DNA of 64,000 nucleotides from Lutibacter sp. A80 (lineage in GTDB: Bacteria; Bacteroidota; Bacteroidia; Flavobacteriales; Flavobacteriaceae): the NCBI RefSeq assembly GCF_022429645.1, contig NZ_CP092480.1, forward strand, positions 957,501 through 1,021,500, written 5' to 3'. Positions 15,258 through 25,408 of the stretch are shown piece after piece (within the stretch, counting starts at the first letter, position 1; every line of letters begins with the position of its first letter). Both the position numbers and the translations under genes were made by a program. The notes under the pieces are model-generated. The model ran no database searches, was not told the origin of the DNA, and saw only the letters and a list, made by a program, of their open reading frames with translations.

Positions 15258-15974
15258 TTAAATTAATTTATCTAAATTTTCTACGGCAACGTAACGCTCT
15301 GTATTAAAACCTTCTGCGTGCGATACTCCTATCAATCTTCCTAAATCTTGCGCTCTATAAACTATGCTATCTAAAAAGTTTTTACTAGTAATTGGTGAAG
15401 TTGGCTCGTTGCTTTTTGGATCATAAAACTGAGAACTATAGGCTTTTACAGCTGCTAACTTAGTATCTATAAAGCCAGAGACGTCAACTACAAAATCTGG
15501 TTCTATATTTTTCCACTGTATATAATGGTAAACTTGTTTTGGCCTCCAAGCCTCTTGTACTTCTCCATTTAATGTAGTTTCAATTTTAACTAAACCCGAT
15601 AAAAAACAAGCATCTGACACTAATTTACTTCCTTTTGAATGATCTATATGTCTATCATCAAAAGCATTACATAGTACAATTGTAGGCTTATATTTTCTTA
15701 TTATTTTAATAATTTCAAGCTGATGTGCTTTATCATTAATAAAAAACCCATCAGAAAAAGCCAAATTTTCTCGAACTTCAACTCCTAATATTTTTGCAGC
15801 AGCTTTTGCTTCTTGATCTCTAATTTCTGCAGAACCTCTTGTCCCTAACTCTCCTCGAGTTAAATCTAAAATTCCTACTTTTTTTCCTAAAGAAATTTCT
15901 TTTAATAATGTTGCTCCACAACCTAATTCCACATCATCTGGGTGTGCTCCAACAGCTAAAATATCTAATTTCAT
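15258..15974 (-). CDS. bshB1: N-acetylglucosaminyl-malate deacetylase (bacillithiol synthesis)
   Basis: A 238-residue PIG-L/LmbE-type zinc hydrolase. AHPDDVE at 10-16 supplies metal ligands His11 and Asp14, and DDRHIDH at 106-112 the further His and catalytic residues. It removes acetate from GlcNAc-malate in the second step of bacillithiol synthesis. The full length matches BshB1. A ytxJ homologue at 61939-62313 supports a bacillithiol-using cell. No other bsh gene is adjacent. Confidence 0.9.
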   Translation of the reverse strand: MKLDILAVGAHPDDVELGCGATLLKEISLGKKVGILDLTRGELGTRGSAEIRDQEAKAAAKILGVEVRENLAFSDGFFINDKAHQLEIIKIIRKYKPTIVLCNAFDDRHIDHSKGSKLVSDACFLSGLVKIETTLNGEVQEAWRPKQVYHYIQWKNIEPDFVVDVSGFIDTKLAAVKAYSSQFYDPKSNEPTSPITSKNFLDSIVYRAQDLGRLIGVSHAEGFNTERYVAVENLDKLI

Positions 15975-16143
15975 TCTACTCTATATTTTTAAAAAATTAC
16001 TATGTTACGCATTATTGTTATTATATAATTAATTACACTGCGCAATTATTTACAAACCTATAATATTTAATTTAAAACAAAGGTATAATATATATCAACA
16101 CGTTTATTGGTATTTTTAAGTTGTTTTTTTAACACTAATTAAC

Positions 16144-16163
16144 ATAGTTGTAGATACAACTAT
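16144..16163. promoter_or_regulatory. MarR-type operator palindrome
   Basis: ATAGTTGTAGATACAACTAT is a perfect inverted repeat, 9-bp arms with a 2-bp spacer, the usual size of a MarR dimer site. It lies 14 nt upstream of the -7 box of the efflux operon and so covers the RNA polymerase site. Confidence 0.65.
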
Positions 16164-16177
16164 ATTGACTAATACCA

Positions 16178-16185
16178 TATATTTG
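16178..16185 (+). promoter_or_regulatory. -7 box of the marR-RND operon
   Basis: TATATTTG, 20 nt before the regulator ATG at 16205 and just downstream of the palindrome. Confidence 0.5.
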
Positions 16186-16204
16186 CCAAAAAAATAAATT
16201 AATA

Positions 16205-16651
16205 ATGTTTTTAGAGCATTCAATTTTTCCGTGGATAGGTATTACTGCTAAAATGCATGCAAGCTATATTAATAAAGTTTTTAAAGATCATACTATTGAC
16301 TTAACTAAAGAGCAATTTGTTGTTTTAAAGGTTTTAAGTGAAAATAATGGTAAACCACAAAATGACATTGCTTTAATAACAGAAAGTGATAAAACTTCGT
16401 TTTCTAGATTAATGTCTACTATGGAGAAAAAAGGACTAATTACCAGAAAACATATAAAGGCAGACAAAAGAGTTAAAAACATCTATTTAACAAATCTTGG
16501 AAAAGAAATGTATGCAACTACTCTACCTTTTTTAAAAAAAACTATTGAGAAACTTCAAAAAGGAATTTCGAATACAGAAATAGCACAAGCTATTGAAACT
16601 ATAAAAAAAATACAACTAAATATAACCCAAGAACATTCATTTAAATTATGA
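16205..16651 (+). CDS. MarR-family regulator of the efflux operon
   Basis: A 148-residue winged-helix repressor. The DNA-binding part lies near 50-95 (KPQNDIALITESDKTSFSRLMSTMEKKGLI followed by a basic wing, KHIKADKRVKNIYLT), with dimerisation helices at both ends. It is the first gene of a four-gene operon and overlaps the adaptor gene by four bases (ATGA). The perfect palindrome just upstream suggests autorepression, released by a pump substrate; the ligand is unknown. Confidence 0.88.
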   Translation: MFLEHSIFPWIGITAKMHASYINKVFKDHTIDLTKEQFVVLKVLSENNGKPQNDIALITESDKTSFSRLMSTMEKKGLITRKHIKADKRVKNIYLTNLGKEMYATTLPFLKKTIEKLQKGISNTEIAQAIETIKKIQLNITQEHSFKL

Positions 16652-17772
16652 GAAAAACAATTATTACAATTGGAAGCCTTTTATTAATTGCGCTATCAAT
16701 TATTGGAGGAATAGCAATTGTAAACAACAATAAAAAGGGCAACCCTACTTTCAATAAAATTGTAAGTACCGTTTATACTAAAACAATTACAAACAGTGCT
16801 ATTCCTGTTGTTATAACTACTAGTGGAAGTTTAACAGCTAGTAATAAAATTGAATTGTACTCTGAAGTGCAAGGTATTTTAAAAACAACTTCTAAAGACT
16901 TTAAAGAAGGAACAGAATTTGCAAAAAATGAAGCTATAATTTCTATTAACAGCGATGAGTTTTATGCTAATTTAAAAGCTCAGAAAAGTAATTTATTCAA
17001 TGTTATTACAGCAATAATGCCAGATATTCAATTAGATTATCCTAACGAATATCAGAAATGGAAATCTTATCTAAATAATTTCGATATTAATAAACCAATA
17101 CCTAAATTACCTGAAACAAATTCAGAAAAAGAGAAATTCTTTATTTCCGGGCGAGGTATTATCACAACTTATTACAACGTTAAAAATTTAGAAGTTAAAC
17201 ATGGAAAATACACTTTAAGAGCTCCTTTTAAAGGTATTTTAACTGAAGTAATGGTTACGCAAGGTTCTTTAGTTAGATCTGGACAAAAACTAGGAGAATT
17301 TATAGATCCTTCTGTTTATGAAATGGAAGTAAATATAAACCAAACCTATGCCAATCTACTAAAAAAAGGAAATACTGTTAGTATTTACAGTCAAAATAAA
17401 GACAATGTTTGGGAGGCTACCGTTATTAGGGTAAACGGTAAAGTAGACCAAACCACACAAACAGTAAAAGCTTTTTTACAAGTTAAAGGAGAACAACTAA
17501 GAGAAGGTATGTATTTAACTGCAGATTTAGAAACTAAATCTATTGAAAACGCCGTGGAAGTTTCTAGACAATTATTGGTAGAAGACACAAAACTTTTTAT
17601 AGTAAAAGATTCTACACTAAACTTAGTTACTATAAACCCGGCATATTATAACGATCATACTGTAATTGTACAAGGTTTAGAAAATGGCACAAATATCTTA
17701 TCTAAACCTCTTCCAGGGGCTTATAATGGTATGTTAGTTAAAACTATTAATGAAACTACCAACAACCAATAA
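16648..17772 (+). CDS. RND efflux periplasmic adaptor
   Basis: A 374-residue membrane-fusion protein. The N-terminal signal/anchor is MRKTIITIGSLLLIALSIIGGIAIV. It then shows the lipoyl/biotinyl-like halves (ELYSEVQGILKTTSKDFKEGTEF and LRAPFKGILTEVMVTQGSLV) around a helical hairpin, and a beta-barrel domain. It bridges the inner-membrane pump encoded next and the TolC-like channel. It is the second gene of the operon; three bases separate it from the pump. Confidence 0.88.
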   Translation: MRKTIITIGSLLLIALSIIGGIAIVNNNKKGNPTFNKIVSTVYTKTITNSAIPVVITTSGSLTASNKIELYSEVQGILKTTSKDFKEGTEFAKNEAIISINSDEFYANLKAQKSNLFNVITAIMPDIQLDYPNEYQKWKSYLNNFDINKPIPKLPETNSEKEKFFISGRGIITTYYNVKNLEVKHGKYTLRAPFKGILTEVMVTQGSLVRSGQKLGEFIDPSVYEMEVNINQTYANLLKKGNTVSIYSQNKDNVWEATVIRVNGKVDQTTQTVKAFLQVKGEQLREGMYLTADLETKSIENAVEVSRQLLVEDTKLFIVKDSTLNLVTINPAYYNDHTVIVQGLENGTNILSKPLPGAYNGMLVKTINETTNNQ

Positions 17773-17775
17773 ACA

Positions 17776-20700
17776 ATGAAAAAAATAATTACATATTTTA
17801 TAAAATACCCTGTTGCAGTTAATATTTTTATCATTGCATTTATAATTTTTGGGATTGTTGGTATACTTTCAATGAAATCTTCCTTTTTCCCATTAACAGA
17901 TTCTGATAGTATTAGCATTAGTGTAACATATCCTGGAGCATCTCCAGAAGAAATGGAAGAAGGAATTGTTCTTAAAATTGAAGACAATTTAAAGGGGATA
18001 GTTGGTGTAGATAGGGTTACTTCTGTTTCTCTTGAAAATTCGGCTTCTATAAATATTGAGGTTGAAAAAGGTAAAAATGTAGATGTAGTTTTAGCTGATG
18101 TAAAAAACGCAGTAGATAGAGTTCCCTCCTTCCCTTCTGGAATGGAACCTGCTGTTATCTCTAAAATTGAAAGTGTTAGACAAACAATTTCATTTACAGT
18201 AAGTGGAGATAATTTACCTTTAGCTACGCTAAAACAATACGGTAGAACTATAGAAAATGATATTAGAGGAATGGAAGGAATTTCTCAAGTTTCATTAACT
18301 GGATTTCCTGAAGAAGAAATTGATATTGCTATAAAAGAAAGCGATTTAAGAGCTTATAATATTACGTTTCAAGAAGTAGCACAAGCAGTAGCAAATGCAA
18401 ATATTTTAATTTCTGGTGGAAATATTAAAACAAGTGAAGAAGACTATTTAATTAGGGCACGAAATAAAAAATACCAAGGTCTAGAATTATTAAATATACC
18501 TGTTAAAAGTGATAATTCTGGTAATATTATTAGATTAAGTGATGTTGCTATAGTTAGAGATACTTGGTCTGAAACTCCTGATAGAATTTACTTTAATGGT
18601 GAAGTTGCCTTAAATATTTCTATAACAAATACAAATAGTGAAGATTTAATAAAATCTGCAAATACTGTAAATGAATATATAGATAAATTTAATCAACAAT
18701 ATACCAATGTAAAAATAGATGTTGCTAGTGATAATTCTATTACGCTAATGCAACGTACAGAATTACTTGTTAATAATGGTATTATTGGTATTTTATTAGT
18801 ACTCTTATTTTTATCACTATTTTTAAATCCTAGATTGGCTTTTTGGGTAGCTGCAGGACTTCCAATTTCTTTTTTTGGTATGTTTGTTTTTGCTCCAATG
18901 TTTGATATTACAATTAATGTTTTATCCTTATTTGGAATGATTATAGTTATCGGTATTTTAGTTGATGATGGTATTGTTATTGGGGAAAATATTTACAACC
19001 ACTACGAAAAAGGTAAAAGTCCAATTAGAGCTGCAATAGATGGAACTTTAGAAGTAATTCCTCCCATTGTTTCAGCCATAATAACAACTTTATTAGCTTT
19101 TTCTACATTCTATTTTTTAGATGGAAGAATTGGTAAATTTTTTGGTGAAGTTTCTTCTGTAGTAATACTAACACTTATAATATCTTTAATAGAAGCTTTA
19201 ATTATTTTACCAGCACATATTGCACACTCTAAAGCTTTGGTTAGAAAAGAAAAAAAGAAATCTAAAATCAATCAAATTTTTACAGCTATAAATACTAAAT
19301 CTGAAAGTTTTTTATTTTTAATTAGAGATAAATTGTATGCTCCTTTCTTAAAGTTTTTCTTAAGAAATAAAATTGCAGGTTTTGCAATTCCTTTATCATT
19401 ATTAATTTTTACAATATATGGTATTCAAGGTGGAATTATTAAAACAGATTTTTTTCCAAAAATTGCAAGTGATAGAGTTGATATTTCTTTAACAATGCCA
19501 CAAGGTACAAACGAAAAAGTTACGGATTCTATAATCTCAGAAATTGAAAAATCTGTTTGGTTAGTTAGTGAAGAATATACAAAAAAACAATCTGATCATC
19601 AAAGAGTTGTACAAAATATAATTAAACGTATTGGTCCTGGAACCTCAAAAGCCTCATTAACTGTAAATTTATTACCTGGTGAGTCTAGAGAATTTTCTTC
19701 TCCAGAAATTACAAATTCAATAAGAGAAAAAGCTGGTACTTTTTATGGCACAGAAAGTTTAACCTTTGGTTCAGGTGGAAGTTTTGGAGGAAGCCCAATC
19801 TCTATTTCTCTTTTAGGAAATAATATTAGCGAATTAAAAGGTGCCAAAAACGACCTTAAAGCCGCTTTAAATCAAGATTCTGAATTAAAAGATATATCAG
19901 ATAATGATCCACAAGGTATTAAAGAAGTGCAAATAAAATTAAAAAACGATGCTTATATATTAGGCCTAAATTTACAGTCTGTAATGAGCCAAGTTAGATC
20001 CGGTTTTTTTGGTTACCAAGCACAACGTTTTCAACGTGGACAAGATGAAATTAAAGTATGGGTACGCTATTTAAAAGAAGATAGATCATCTATAAAAGAT
20101 TTAGATAATATGTGGATTACAACACCAACTGGAGATAGAGTTCCTTTTAGTGAAATTGCCACATACACTATACAAAGAGGTGAAGTAGCTATTAATCACC
20201 TAGCAGGAAAAAGAGAAATTCAAGTAAATGCAGATTTACAAGATCCTGAAGGAAGTGCTGTAGATGAACTAGAAAAAATTAAAACAACTATAATTCCTGA
20301 AATTCTATCTAAATACCCAACTGTTTCTGCTCTTTACGAAGGTCAAAATAGAGAAGCTAATAAAACATCTAGCTCTGCAGCAACAACATTCCCTATAATT
20401 TTAATGCTAATTTATATTACAATAGCATTTACATTTAGATCTTACGATCAACCTTTATTATTAATGATAATGATTCCTTTTAGTTTAATTGGTGTTGGTT
20501 GGGGACATTGGATTCACGGTTTTCCTATAAATGTTTTATCTGGATTAGGAATCATTGCACTTATAGGTATTTTAGTAAATGATGGTTTGGTACTTATTGG
20601 AAAAGTAAACTCCAATTTAAAACAAGGTCTAAAATACGATCAGGCATTGTATAAAGCAGGTATTTCAAGGTTTAGAGCAATCTTTTTAACTTCATTAACA

Positions 20701-20955
20701 ACAATTGCAGGTTTAGCTCCACTTTTATTAGAAAAAAGTAGACAAGCTCAATTTTTAAAACCAATGGCATTATCAATATCTTATGGTATTGGTGTAGCTA
20801 CCGTTTTAACATTGGTAATGTTACCTCTTTTATTATCTCTAGGTAATTCTATTAAAGTATTTTTTAAATGGCTTAGAACTGGAGAAAAAGTAACAAAAGA
20901 AGAAGTTGAAAGAGCAATTATTGAATCAAATATTGAAGAAGATGAATTATATTAA
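17776..20955 (+). CDS. RND-family efflux pump, inner-membrane subunit
   Basis: A 1059-residue proton-driven transporter with the AcrB-type plan: TM1 at about 10-32, a large periplasmic loop, TM2-6, a second loop, then TM8-12. TM4 keeps the paired aspartates (GILVDDGIVIGENIY). In the matching TM10 segment, where AcrB has the relay lysine (SAKNA), this protein reads LVNDGLV, so the proton relay differs, as in several RND branches outside the classic HAE1 group. Substrates cannot be told; MarR control suggests toxic organic compounds. Confidence 0.9.
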   Translation: MKKIITYFIKYPVAVNIFIIAFIIFGIVGILSMKSSFFPLTDSDSISISVTYPGASPEEMEEGIVLKIEDNLKGIVGVDRVTSVSLENSASINIEVEKGKNVDVVLADVKNAVDRVPSFPSGMEPAVISKIESVRQTISFTVSGDNLPLATLKQYGRTIENDIRGMEGISQVSLTGFPEEEIDIAIKESDLRAYNITFQEVAQAVANANILISGGNIKTSEEDYLIRARNKKYQGLELLNIPVKSDNSGNIIRLSDVAIVRDTWSETPDRIYFNGEVALNISITNTNSEDLIKSANTVNEYIDKFNQQYTNVKIDVASDNSITLMQRTELLVNNGIIGILLVLLFLSLFLNPRLAFWVAAGLPISFFGMFVFAPMFDITINVLSLFGMIIVIGILVDDGIVIGENIYNHYEKGKSPIRAAIDGTLEVIPPIVSAIITTLLAFSTFYFLDGRIGKFFGEVSSVVILTLIISLIEALIILPAHIAHSKALVRKEKKKSKINQIFTAINTKSESFLFLIRDKLYAPFLKFFLRNKIAGFAIPLSLLIFTIYGIQGGIIKTDFFPKIASDRVDISLTMPQGTNEKVTDSIISEIEKSVWLVSEEYTKKQSDHQRVVQNIIKRIGPGTSKASLTVNLLPGESREFSSPEITNSIREKAGTFYGTESLTFGSGGSFGGSPISISLLGNNISELKGAKNDLKAALNQDSELKDISDNDPQGIKEVQIKLKNDAYILGLNLQSVMSQVRSGFFGYQAQRFQRGQDEIKVWVRYLKEDRSSIKDLDNMWITTPTGDRVPFSEIATYTIQRGEVAINHLAGKREIQVNADLQDPEGSAVDELEKIKTTIIPEILSKYPTVSALYEGQNREANKTSSSAATTFPIILMLIYITIAFTFRSYDQPLLLMIMIPFSLIGVGWGHWIHGFPINVLSGLGIIALIGILVNDGLVLIGKVNSNLKQGLKYDQALYKAGISRFRAIFLTSLTTIAGLAPLLLEKSRQAQFLKPMALSISYGIGVATVLTLVMLPLLLSLGNSIKVFFKWLRTGEKVTKEEVERAIIESNIEEDELY

Positions 20956-22258
20956 TAAAATAGCAATCGTATTTTCACTTTGTTTAACAAGTGGTTTTGC
21001 ACAAGAAAAGCTGACAAAACAAGAGGCCGTAAACTTGGCTTTAGAAAATAACTATGGAATATTAATCGCTAAAAATAATATTAAAATTGCTGAAAATAAT
21101 GCAAGTATAAATAACAGCGGCTATTTACCTACAATTACAGCAAGTGCAGGTGTTAATTACAATTTAGACGATACCGAATATACACTTCAAAACGGAACTG
21201 TTTCAGAAACCAATGGTGCTGAATCTAATTCTTATAATGCATCAATTGGAGTAAACTATACATTGTTTGACGGCTTAGGAAGGTCTTATAATTACAAAAA
21301 ATTAAAAGAAGCGCATAATTTATCGGAACTAGAAGCTCAAACTGTTATAGAAAATTCCTTGTTGCAAATTTTTTCTATATACTACAATGTAGCTCAATTA
21401 ACTGAAAACAGTAAAAATATTAGCGAATCTTTAAACGTTTCTAAACAACGCTTATTGAGAGCTAAATATGGATTTGACTATGGGCAAAACACAAAATTAG
21501 AAGTCTTAAATGCTGAAGTTGATGTAAATAACGATAGTATTAGCTACATAAATACACAACGTTTATTAGCAAATTCTAAAAGAGATTTAAACTTAGTATT
21601 GGGTAGAAATGTAAACACAAATTTTTCTGTAGATACAGATATTTCATTCAATTTAGCTTTTGATTTAAATACTCTTATAGAAAAAGCAAAAGAGTACAAT
21701 ATCGAAATTCAAAAAGTAAACAAAAATTTACAAATAAGTCAGTTTGAGATTAAAATAAACAAATCTAACTTACTCCCTAGCTTAAGTTTAAATAGTTCAT
21801 ATGGATTAAATAAATACAATAACGATGCAACTTTTACTTATGCAGAACAACTCTCTAAAGGTTTAAATGCAGGTTTAAGTTTAAATTGGAATGTTTTTGA
21901 TGGAGGAAGTACAAAAACAAGTATTCAAAATGCAAAAATTTATGAGGACAATTTAAAAGTTCAAAAAGAACAAGCCTTAAATGAATTAGAACGAAACGTT
22001 GCAAATGCATTAGAAATCTATAACAATTCATTGTTTATTTTAAACGCTGAAGAAAAAAATGTAGAAACCAATAAAAATAACTTTTCTAGAACTGAAGAGA
22101 AATTTAAATTGGGACAAGCAACATCTATAGAATTTAGACAAGCACAATTAAATTTATTAAACGCACAATCTAGTTATAACACTGCTAAATACGATGCCAA
22201 AAATGCAGAATTAGTTTTATTACAACTCTCTGGACAATTGCTAGATACAGATTTTTAA
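20942..22258 (+). CDS. TolC-family outer-membrane channel
   Basis: A 438-residue protein with signal peptide MNYINKIAIVFSLCLTSGFAQ. Two repeated helical halves follow (EAVNLALENNYGILIAKNNIKIAENN..., and QALNELERNVANALEIYNNSL... with EEKFKLGQATSIEFRQAQLNLLNAQ), typical of OEP channels. I use the ATG at 20942, which overlaps the pump gene by 14 bp; an in-frame ATG further upstream would spoil the signal peptide. It is the last gene of the efflux operon and is followed by a strong terminator. Confidence 0.9.
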   Translation: MNYINKIAIVFSLCLTSGFAQEKLTKQEAVNLALENNYGILIAKNNIKIAENNASINNSGYLPTITASAGVNYNLDDTEYTLQNGTVSETNGAESNSYNASIGVNYTLFDGLGRSYNYKKLKEAHNLSELEAQTVIENSLLQIFSIYYNVAQLTENSKNISESLNVSKQRLLRAKYGFDYGQNTKLEVLNAEVDVNNDSISYINTQRLLANSKRDLNLVLGRNVNTNFSVDTDISFNLAFDLNTLIEKAKEYNIEIQKVNKNLQISQFEIKINKSNLLPSLSLNSSYGLNKYNNDATFTYAEQLSKGLNAGLSLNWNVFDGGSTKTSIQNAKIYEDNLKVQKEQALNELERNVANALEIYNNSLFILNAEEKNVETNKNNFSRTEEKFKLGQATSIEFRQAQLNLLNAQSSYNTAKYDAKNAELVLLQLSGQLLDTDF

Positions 22259-22308
22259 ACATTTAAATTATTCGGAAAAAAGTTTAACTAAAACATTAAC
22301 AGTTTAAC

Positions 22309-22350
22309 AGCCTAAAATTTAGCTTCATCACTAAATTTTAGGCTTTATTA
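22309..22350 (+). terminator. Terminator of the efflux operon
   Basis: A perfect 14-bp stem: 22309-22322 (AGCCTAAAATTTAG) pairs with 22331-22344 (CTAAATTTTAGGCT), then a T-rich tail. The rest of the 332-bp gap to ppdK shows only AT-rich promoter sequence. Confidence 0.85.
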
Positions 22351-22543
22351 TTTTATAATTATAGAATAAAAAAAATATCAAATAAAAATAAAATACTGAA
22401 TATCAAAATATTATAAAAAACGTATTTAAAACCATAATTTTCTTAATAAAAAATACAAAATCTTAATTGTAACAAATATTACTTTTATTTAAAAACGGAA
22501 AATTATACTGACAAAAGTCATATTCTACTTTATTTACTGTTCT

Positions 22544-22551
22544 TAAATTTG
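22544..22551 (+). promoter_or_regulatory. -7 box of ppdK
   Basis: TAAATTTG, 39 nt before the ppdK ATG. Confidence 0.4.
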
Positions 22552-22590
22552 TTCTCTTAAAATAAAAAGATAACATAAATAAATATTAAG

Positions 22591-25320
22591 ATGGAGACGC
22601 AACAAGAAGTCAAAACCAGAGTTTACAAGTTTGGAAACAAAACAGCTGATGGTAACAGTACAATGAGGAACCTTTTAGGAGGTAAAGGAGCTAATTTAGC
22701 TGAAATGGGATTAATAGGAATACCTGTTCCTCCTGGGTTTACCATTACTACAGAAGTTTCAACAGAGTATAACTTACTTGGAAAAGATGCAGTTGTTGAA
22801 TTGATTACTAAAGAAGTAGAAGACGCTATAGACAATGTAGAGCAAATAATGGGTTCTAAATTTGGAGACAAAGAAAACCCACTATTAGTTTCTGTACGTT
22901 CTGGAGCTAGAGTTTCTATGCCAGGAATGATGGATACAGTTTTAAACCTAGGTTTAAATGATGAAGTAGTTATTGGATTGGCTAAAAAATCTGGAAACGA
23001 ACGTTTCGCTTGGGATTCTTACAGAAGATTTATTCAAATGTATGGAGATGTAGTTTTAGGTATGAAACCAGAATCAAAAGATGATATTGATCCTTTTGAA
23101 GAAATAATGGAAGCTCTAAAACATAAGCGTAATATTGAATTAGATACAGAATTCACAATTCAAGATTTAAAAGATTTAGTATATGATTTTAAAGAAGCTG
23201 TAAAAAAACGTACAGGTTTCGATTTTCCAACAAACCCTTGGGATCAACTTTGGGGTGCAGTAATGGCTGTATTTAATAGTTGGAATAGTGATAGAGCTGT
23301 ATACTATAGAAAAATGAATGGTTACCCAGGTGAATGGGGAACTGCCGTAAACGTACAAGCTATGGTTTATGGAAATATGGGAAGTAACTCTGGTACTGGA
23401 GTATGTTTTACACGTGATGCGGGTACAGGAGAAAACCTTTTTAATGGTGAATACTTAATTGATGCACAAGGTGAAGATGTAGTTGCAGGTACAAGAACAC
23501 CTCAACAAATTACTAAAATTGGTTCTTTACGTTGGGCTGAATTAGCTAAAGTAGAAGAAGAAGATAGAGTTGCTAATTATCCTTCATTAGAAGAGTTAAT
23601 GCCAGAAATTTATAATGAATTAAACGAATACCAACAAAAACTAGAATTACATTATAAAGATATGCAAGATATGGAGTTCACCATTCAAGATGGTAAACTT
23701 TGGATTCTTCAAACTCGTAATGGTAAACGTACTGGTGCTGCAATGGTAAAAATTGCAATGGATTTCTTAAAAGAAGACTTAATTACCGAAAAAGAAGCTC
23801 TTTTAAAAATTGAACCTAATAAATTAGACGAATTATTACACCCTGTTTTTGATCCAATTGCATTAAAAAAAGCAAATGTTATTGCACAAGGTTTACCTGC
23901 ATCTCCAGGAGCTGCTACAGGTAAAATTGTATTCTTTGCAGATGAAGCAGATAAATATAAACACAGTATTTTAGTACGTATAGAAACTTCTCCTGAAGAT
24001 TTAGAAGGTATGAATATTGCTAAAGGTATTTTAACCGCTCGTGGAGGTATGACTTCTCACGCTGCCGTTGTTGCGCGTGGTATGGGTAAATGTTGTGTTT
24101 CTGGTGCTGGTGCTTTAAAAATTGATTACAAAGCTAGAACATTAACTGTTGGTGATCACGTATACCAAGAAGGAGATTGGATTTCTTTAAATGGCTCTAC
24201 AGGTAATATTATTGAAGGAAAAGTTGCTACAGCTGAACCAGAAGTAAGTGGTGAATTTGCAGAAATAATGAAATTATCAGATAAATACGCTACTATGCAA
24301 GTACGTACAAATGCTGATTCTCCAAAAGATGCTAAAGTAGCTGTTAAATTTGGTGCACAAGGTATTGGTTTAACAAGAACTGAACATATGTTCTTTGAAG
24401 TAGATAGAATTAAAGCAATGCGTGAAATGATTTTAGCTGACACCGTTAAAGGACGTAAAGAAGCTTTAAACGAATTATTACCAATGCAACGTGAAGATTT
24501 TGAAGGTATATTTGAAGCAATGGATGGTTTACCAGTAACTGTTCGTTTATTAGATCCACCATTACACGAATTTGTACCTCACCAATTAGAAACACAACGT
24601 AGTTTAGCAGAAGATATGCACATTTCTTTAGAAGCTGTTAAAATTAAAGTTGCAGAATTAGAAGAGTTTAATCCAATGTTAGGACATAGAGGTTGTAGAT
24701 TAGGTATTACCTATCCAGAAATTACCGAAATGCAAACAAGAGCTATTATTGAAGCTGCATTAAACTTAAAAGAAAAAGGAATTGTTGCAAAACCAGAAAT
24801 TATGGTTCCTTTAATTGGTACAATTGCTGAGTTTGAAAATCAAGAAGCAGTAATTAGAGCTACAGCAGAAGAAGTATTTAAAGAAAGAAATGACTCAGTT
24901 GAATACTTAGTTGGTACAATGATTGAAATTCCTAGAGCTGCATTAACAGCTGATTTAATTGCTAAAAAAGCTGATTTCTTCTCTTTTGGAACAAATGACT
25001 TAACACAAATGACATTCGGTTATTCTAGAGATGATGCTGGTAAATTCTTACCAGTTTATATAGAAAATAGAATTTTAAATGTAGATCCTTTCGAAGTTCT
25101 AGATCAAGAAGGTGTTGGTCAATTAGTTAAAACAGGAACAGAAAAAGGTAGAAGCACAAAACCAAACTTAAAAGTAGGTATTTGTGGTGAACATGGTGGA
25201 GAGCCAAGTTCTGTAGAATTCTGCTACAATACAGGAATGAACTACGTAAGTTGTTCTCCTTTTAGAGTGCCAATTGCTCGTATTGCATCAGCACAAGCAG
25301 CTATAAAAAAACAAGCATAA
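22591..25320 (+). CDS. ppdK: Pyruvate, phosphate dikinase
   Basis: A 909-residue enzyme that interconverts pyruvate + ATP + Pi and PEP + AMP + PPi. The N-terminal ATP-grasp domain (GGKGANLAEMGLIGIPVPPGF), central swivelling domain with phospho-His490 (ARGGMTSHAAVVARGMGKCCV) and C-terminal PEP/pyruvate barrel (GTNDLTQMTFGYSRDD; GICGEHGGEPSSVEFC) are all present and full length. It gives this organism a reversible PEP/pyruvate step. Single-gene unit with a terminator directly after. Confidence 0.96.
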   Translation: METQQEVKTRVYKFGNKTADGNSTMRNLLGGKGANLAEMGLIGIPVPPGFTITTEVSTEYNLLGKDAVVELITKEVEDAIDNVEQIMGSKFGDKENPLLVSVRSGARVSMPGMMDTVLNLGLNDEVVIGLAKKSGNERFAWDSYRRFIQMYGDVVLGMKPESKDDIDPFEEIMEALKHKRNIELDTEFTIQDLKDLVYDFKEAVKKRTGFDFPTNPWDQLWGAVMAVFNSWNSDRAVYYRKMNGYPGEWGTAVNVQAMVYGNMGSNSGTGVCFTRDAGTGENLFNGEYLIDAQGEDVVAGTRTPQQITKIGSLRWAELAKVEEEDRVANYPSLEELMPEIYNELNEYQQKLELHYKDMQDMEFTIQDGKLWILQTRNGKRTGAAMVKIAMDFLKEDLITEKEALLKIEPNKLDELLHPVFDPIALKKANVIAQGLPASPGAATGKIVFFADEADKYKHSILVRIETSPEDLEGMNIAKGILTARGGMTSHAAVVARGMGKCCVSGAGALKIDYKARTLTVGDHVYQEGDWISLNGSTGNIIEGKVATAEPEVSGEFAEIMKLSDKYATMQVRTNADSPKDAKVAVKFGAQGIGLTRTEHMFFEVDRIKAMREMILADTVKGRKEALNELLPMQREDFEGIFEAMDGLPVTVRLLDPPLHEFVPHQLETQRSLAEDMHISLEAVKIKVAELEEFNPMLGHRGCRLGITYPEITEMQTRAIIEAALNLKEKGIVAKPEIMVPLIGTIAEFENQEAVIRATAEEVFKERNDSVEYLVGTMIEIPRAALTADLIAKKADFFSFGTNDLTQMTFGYSRDDAGKFLPVYIENRILNVDPFEVLDQEGVGQLVKTGTEKGRSTKPNLKVGICGEHGGEPSSVEFCYNTGMNYVSCSPFRVPIARIASAQAAIKKQA

Positions 25321-25346
25321 TAATATAATTTTTAGTTAGTAGATTA

Positions 25347-25382
25347 AAACTCCAACTTTTAAAAAAGTTGGGGTTTTTTTTA
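25347..25382 (+). terminator. Terminator of ppdK
   Basis: AAAACTCCAACTT pairs with AAGTTGGGGTTTT (one T-G wobble) and runs into eight or more T. Confidence 0.8.
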
Positions 25383-25408
25383 TACTACAATTACAGTATC
25401 TTCGTAAT

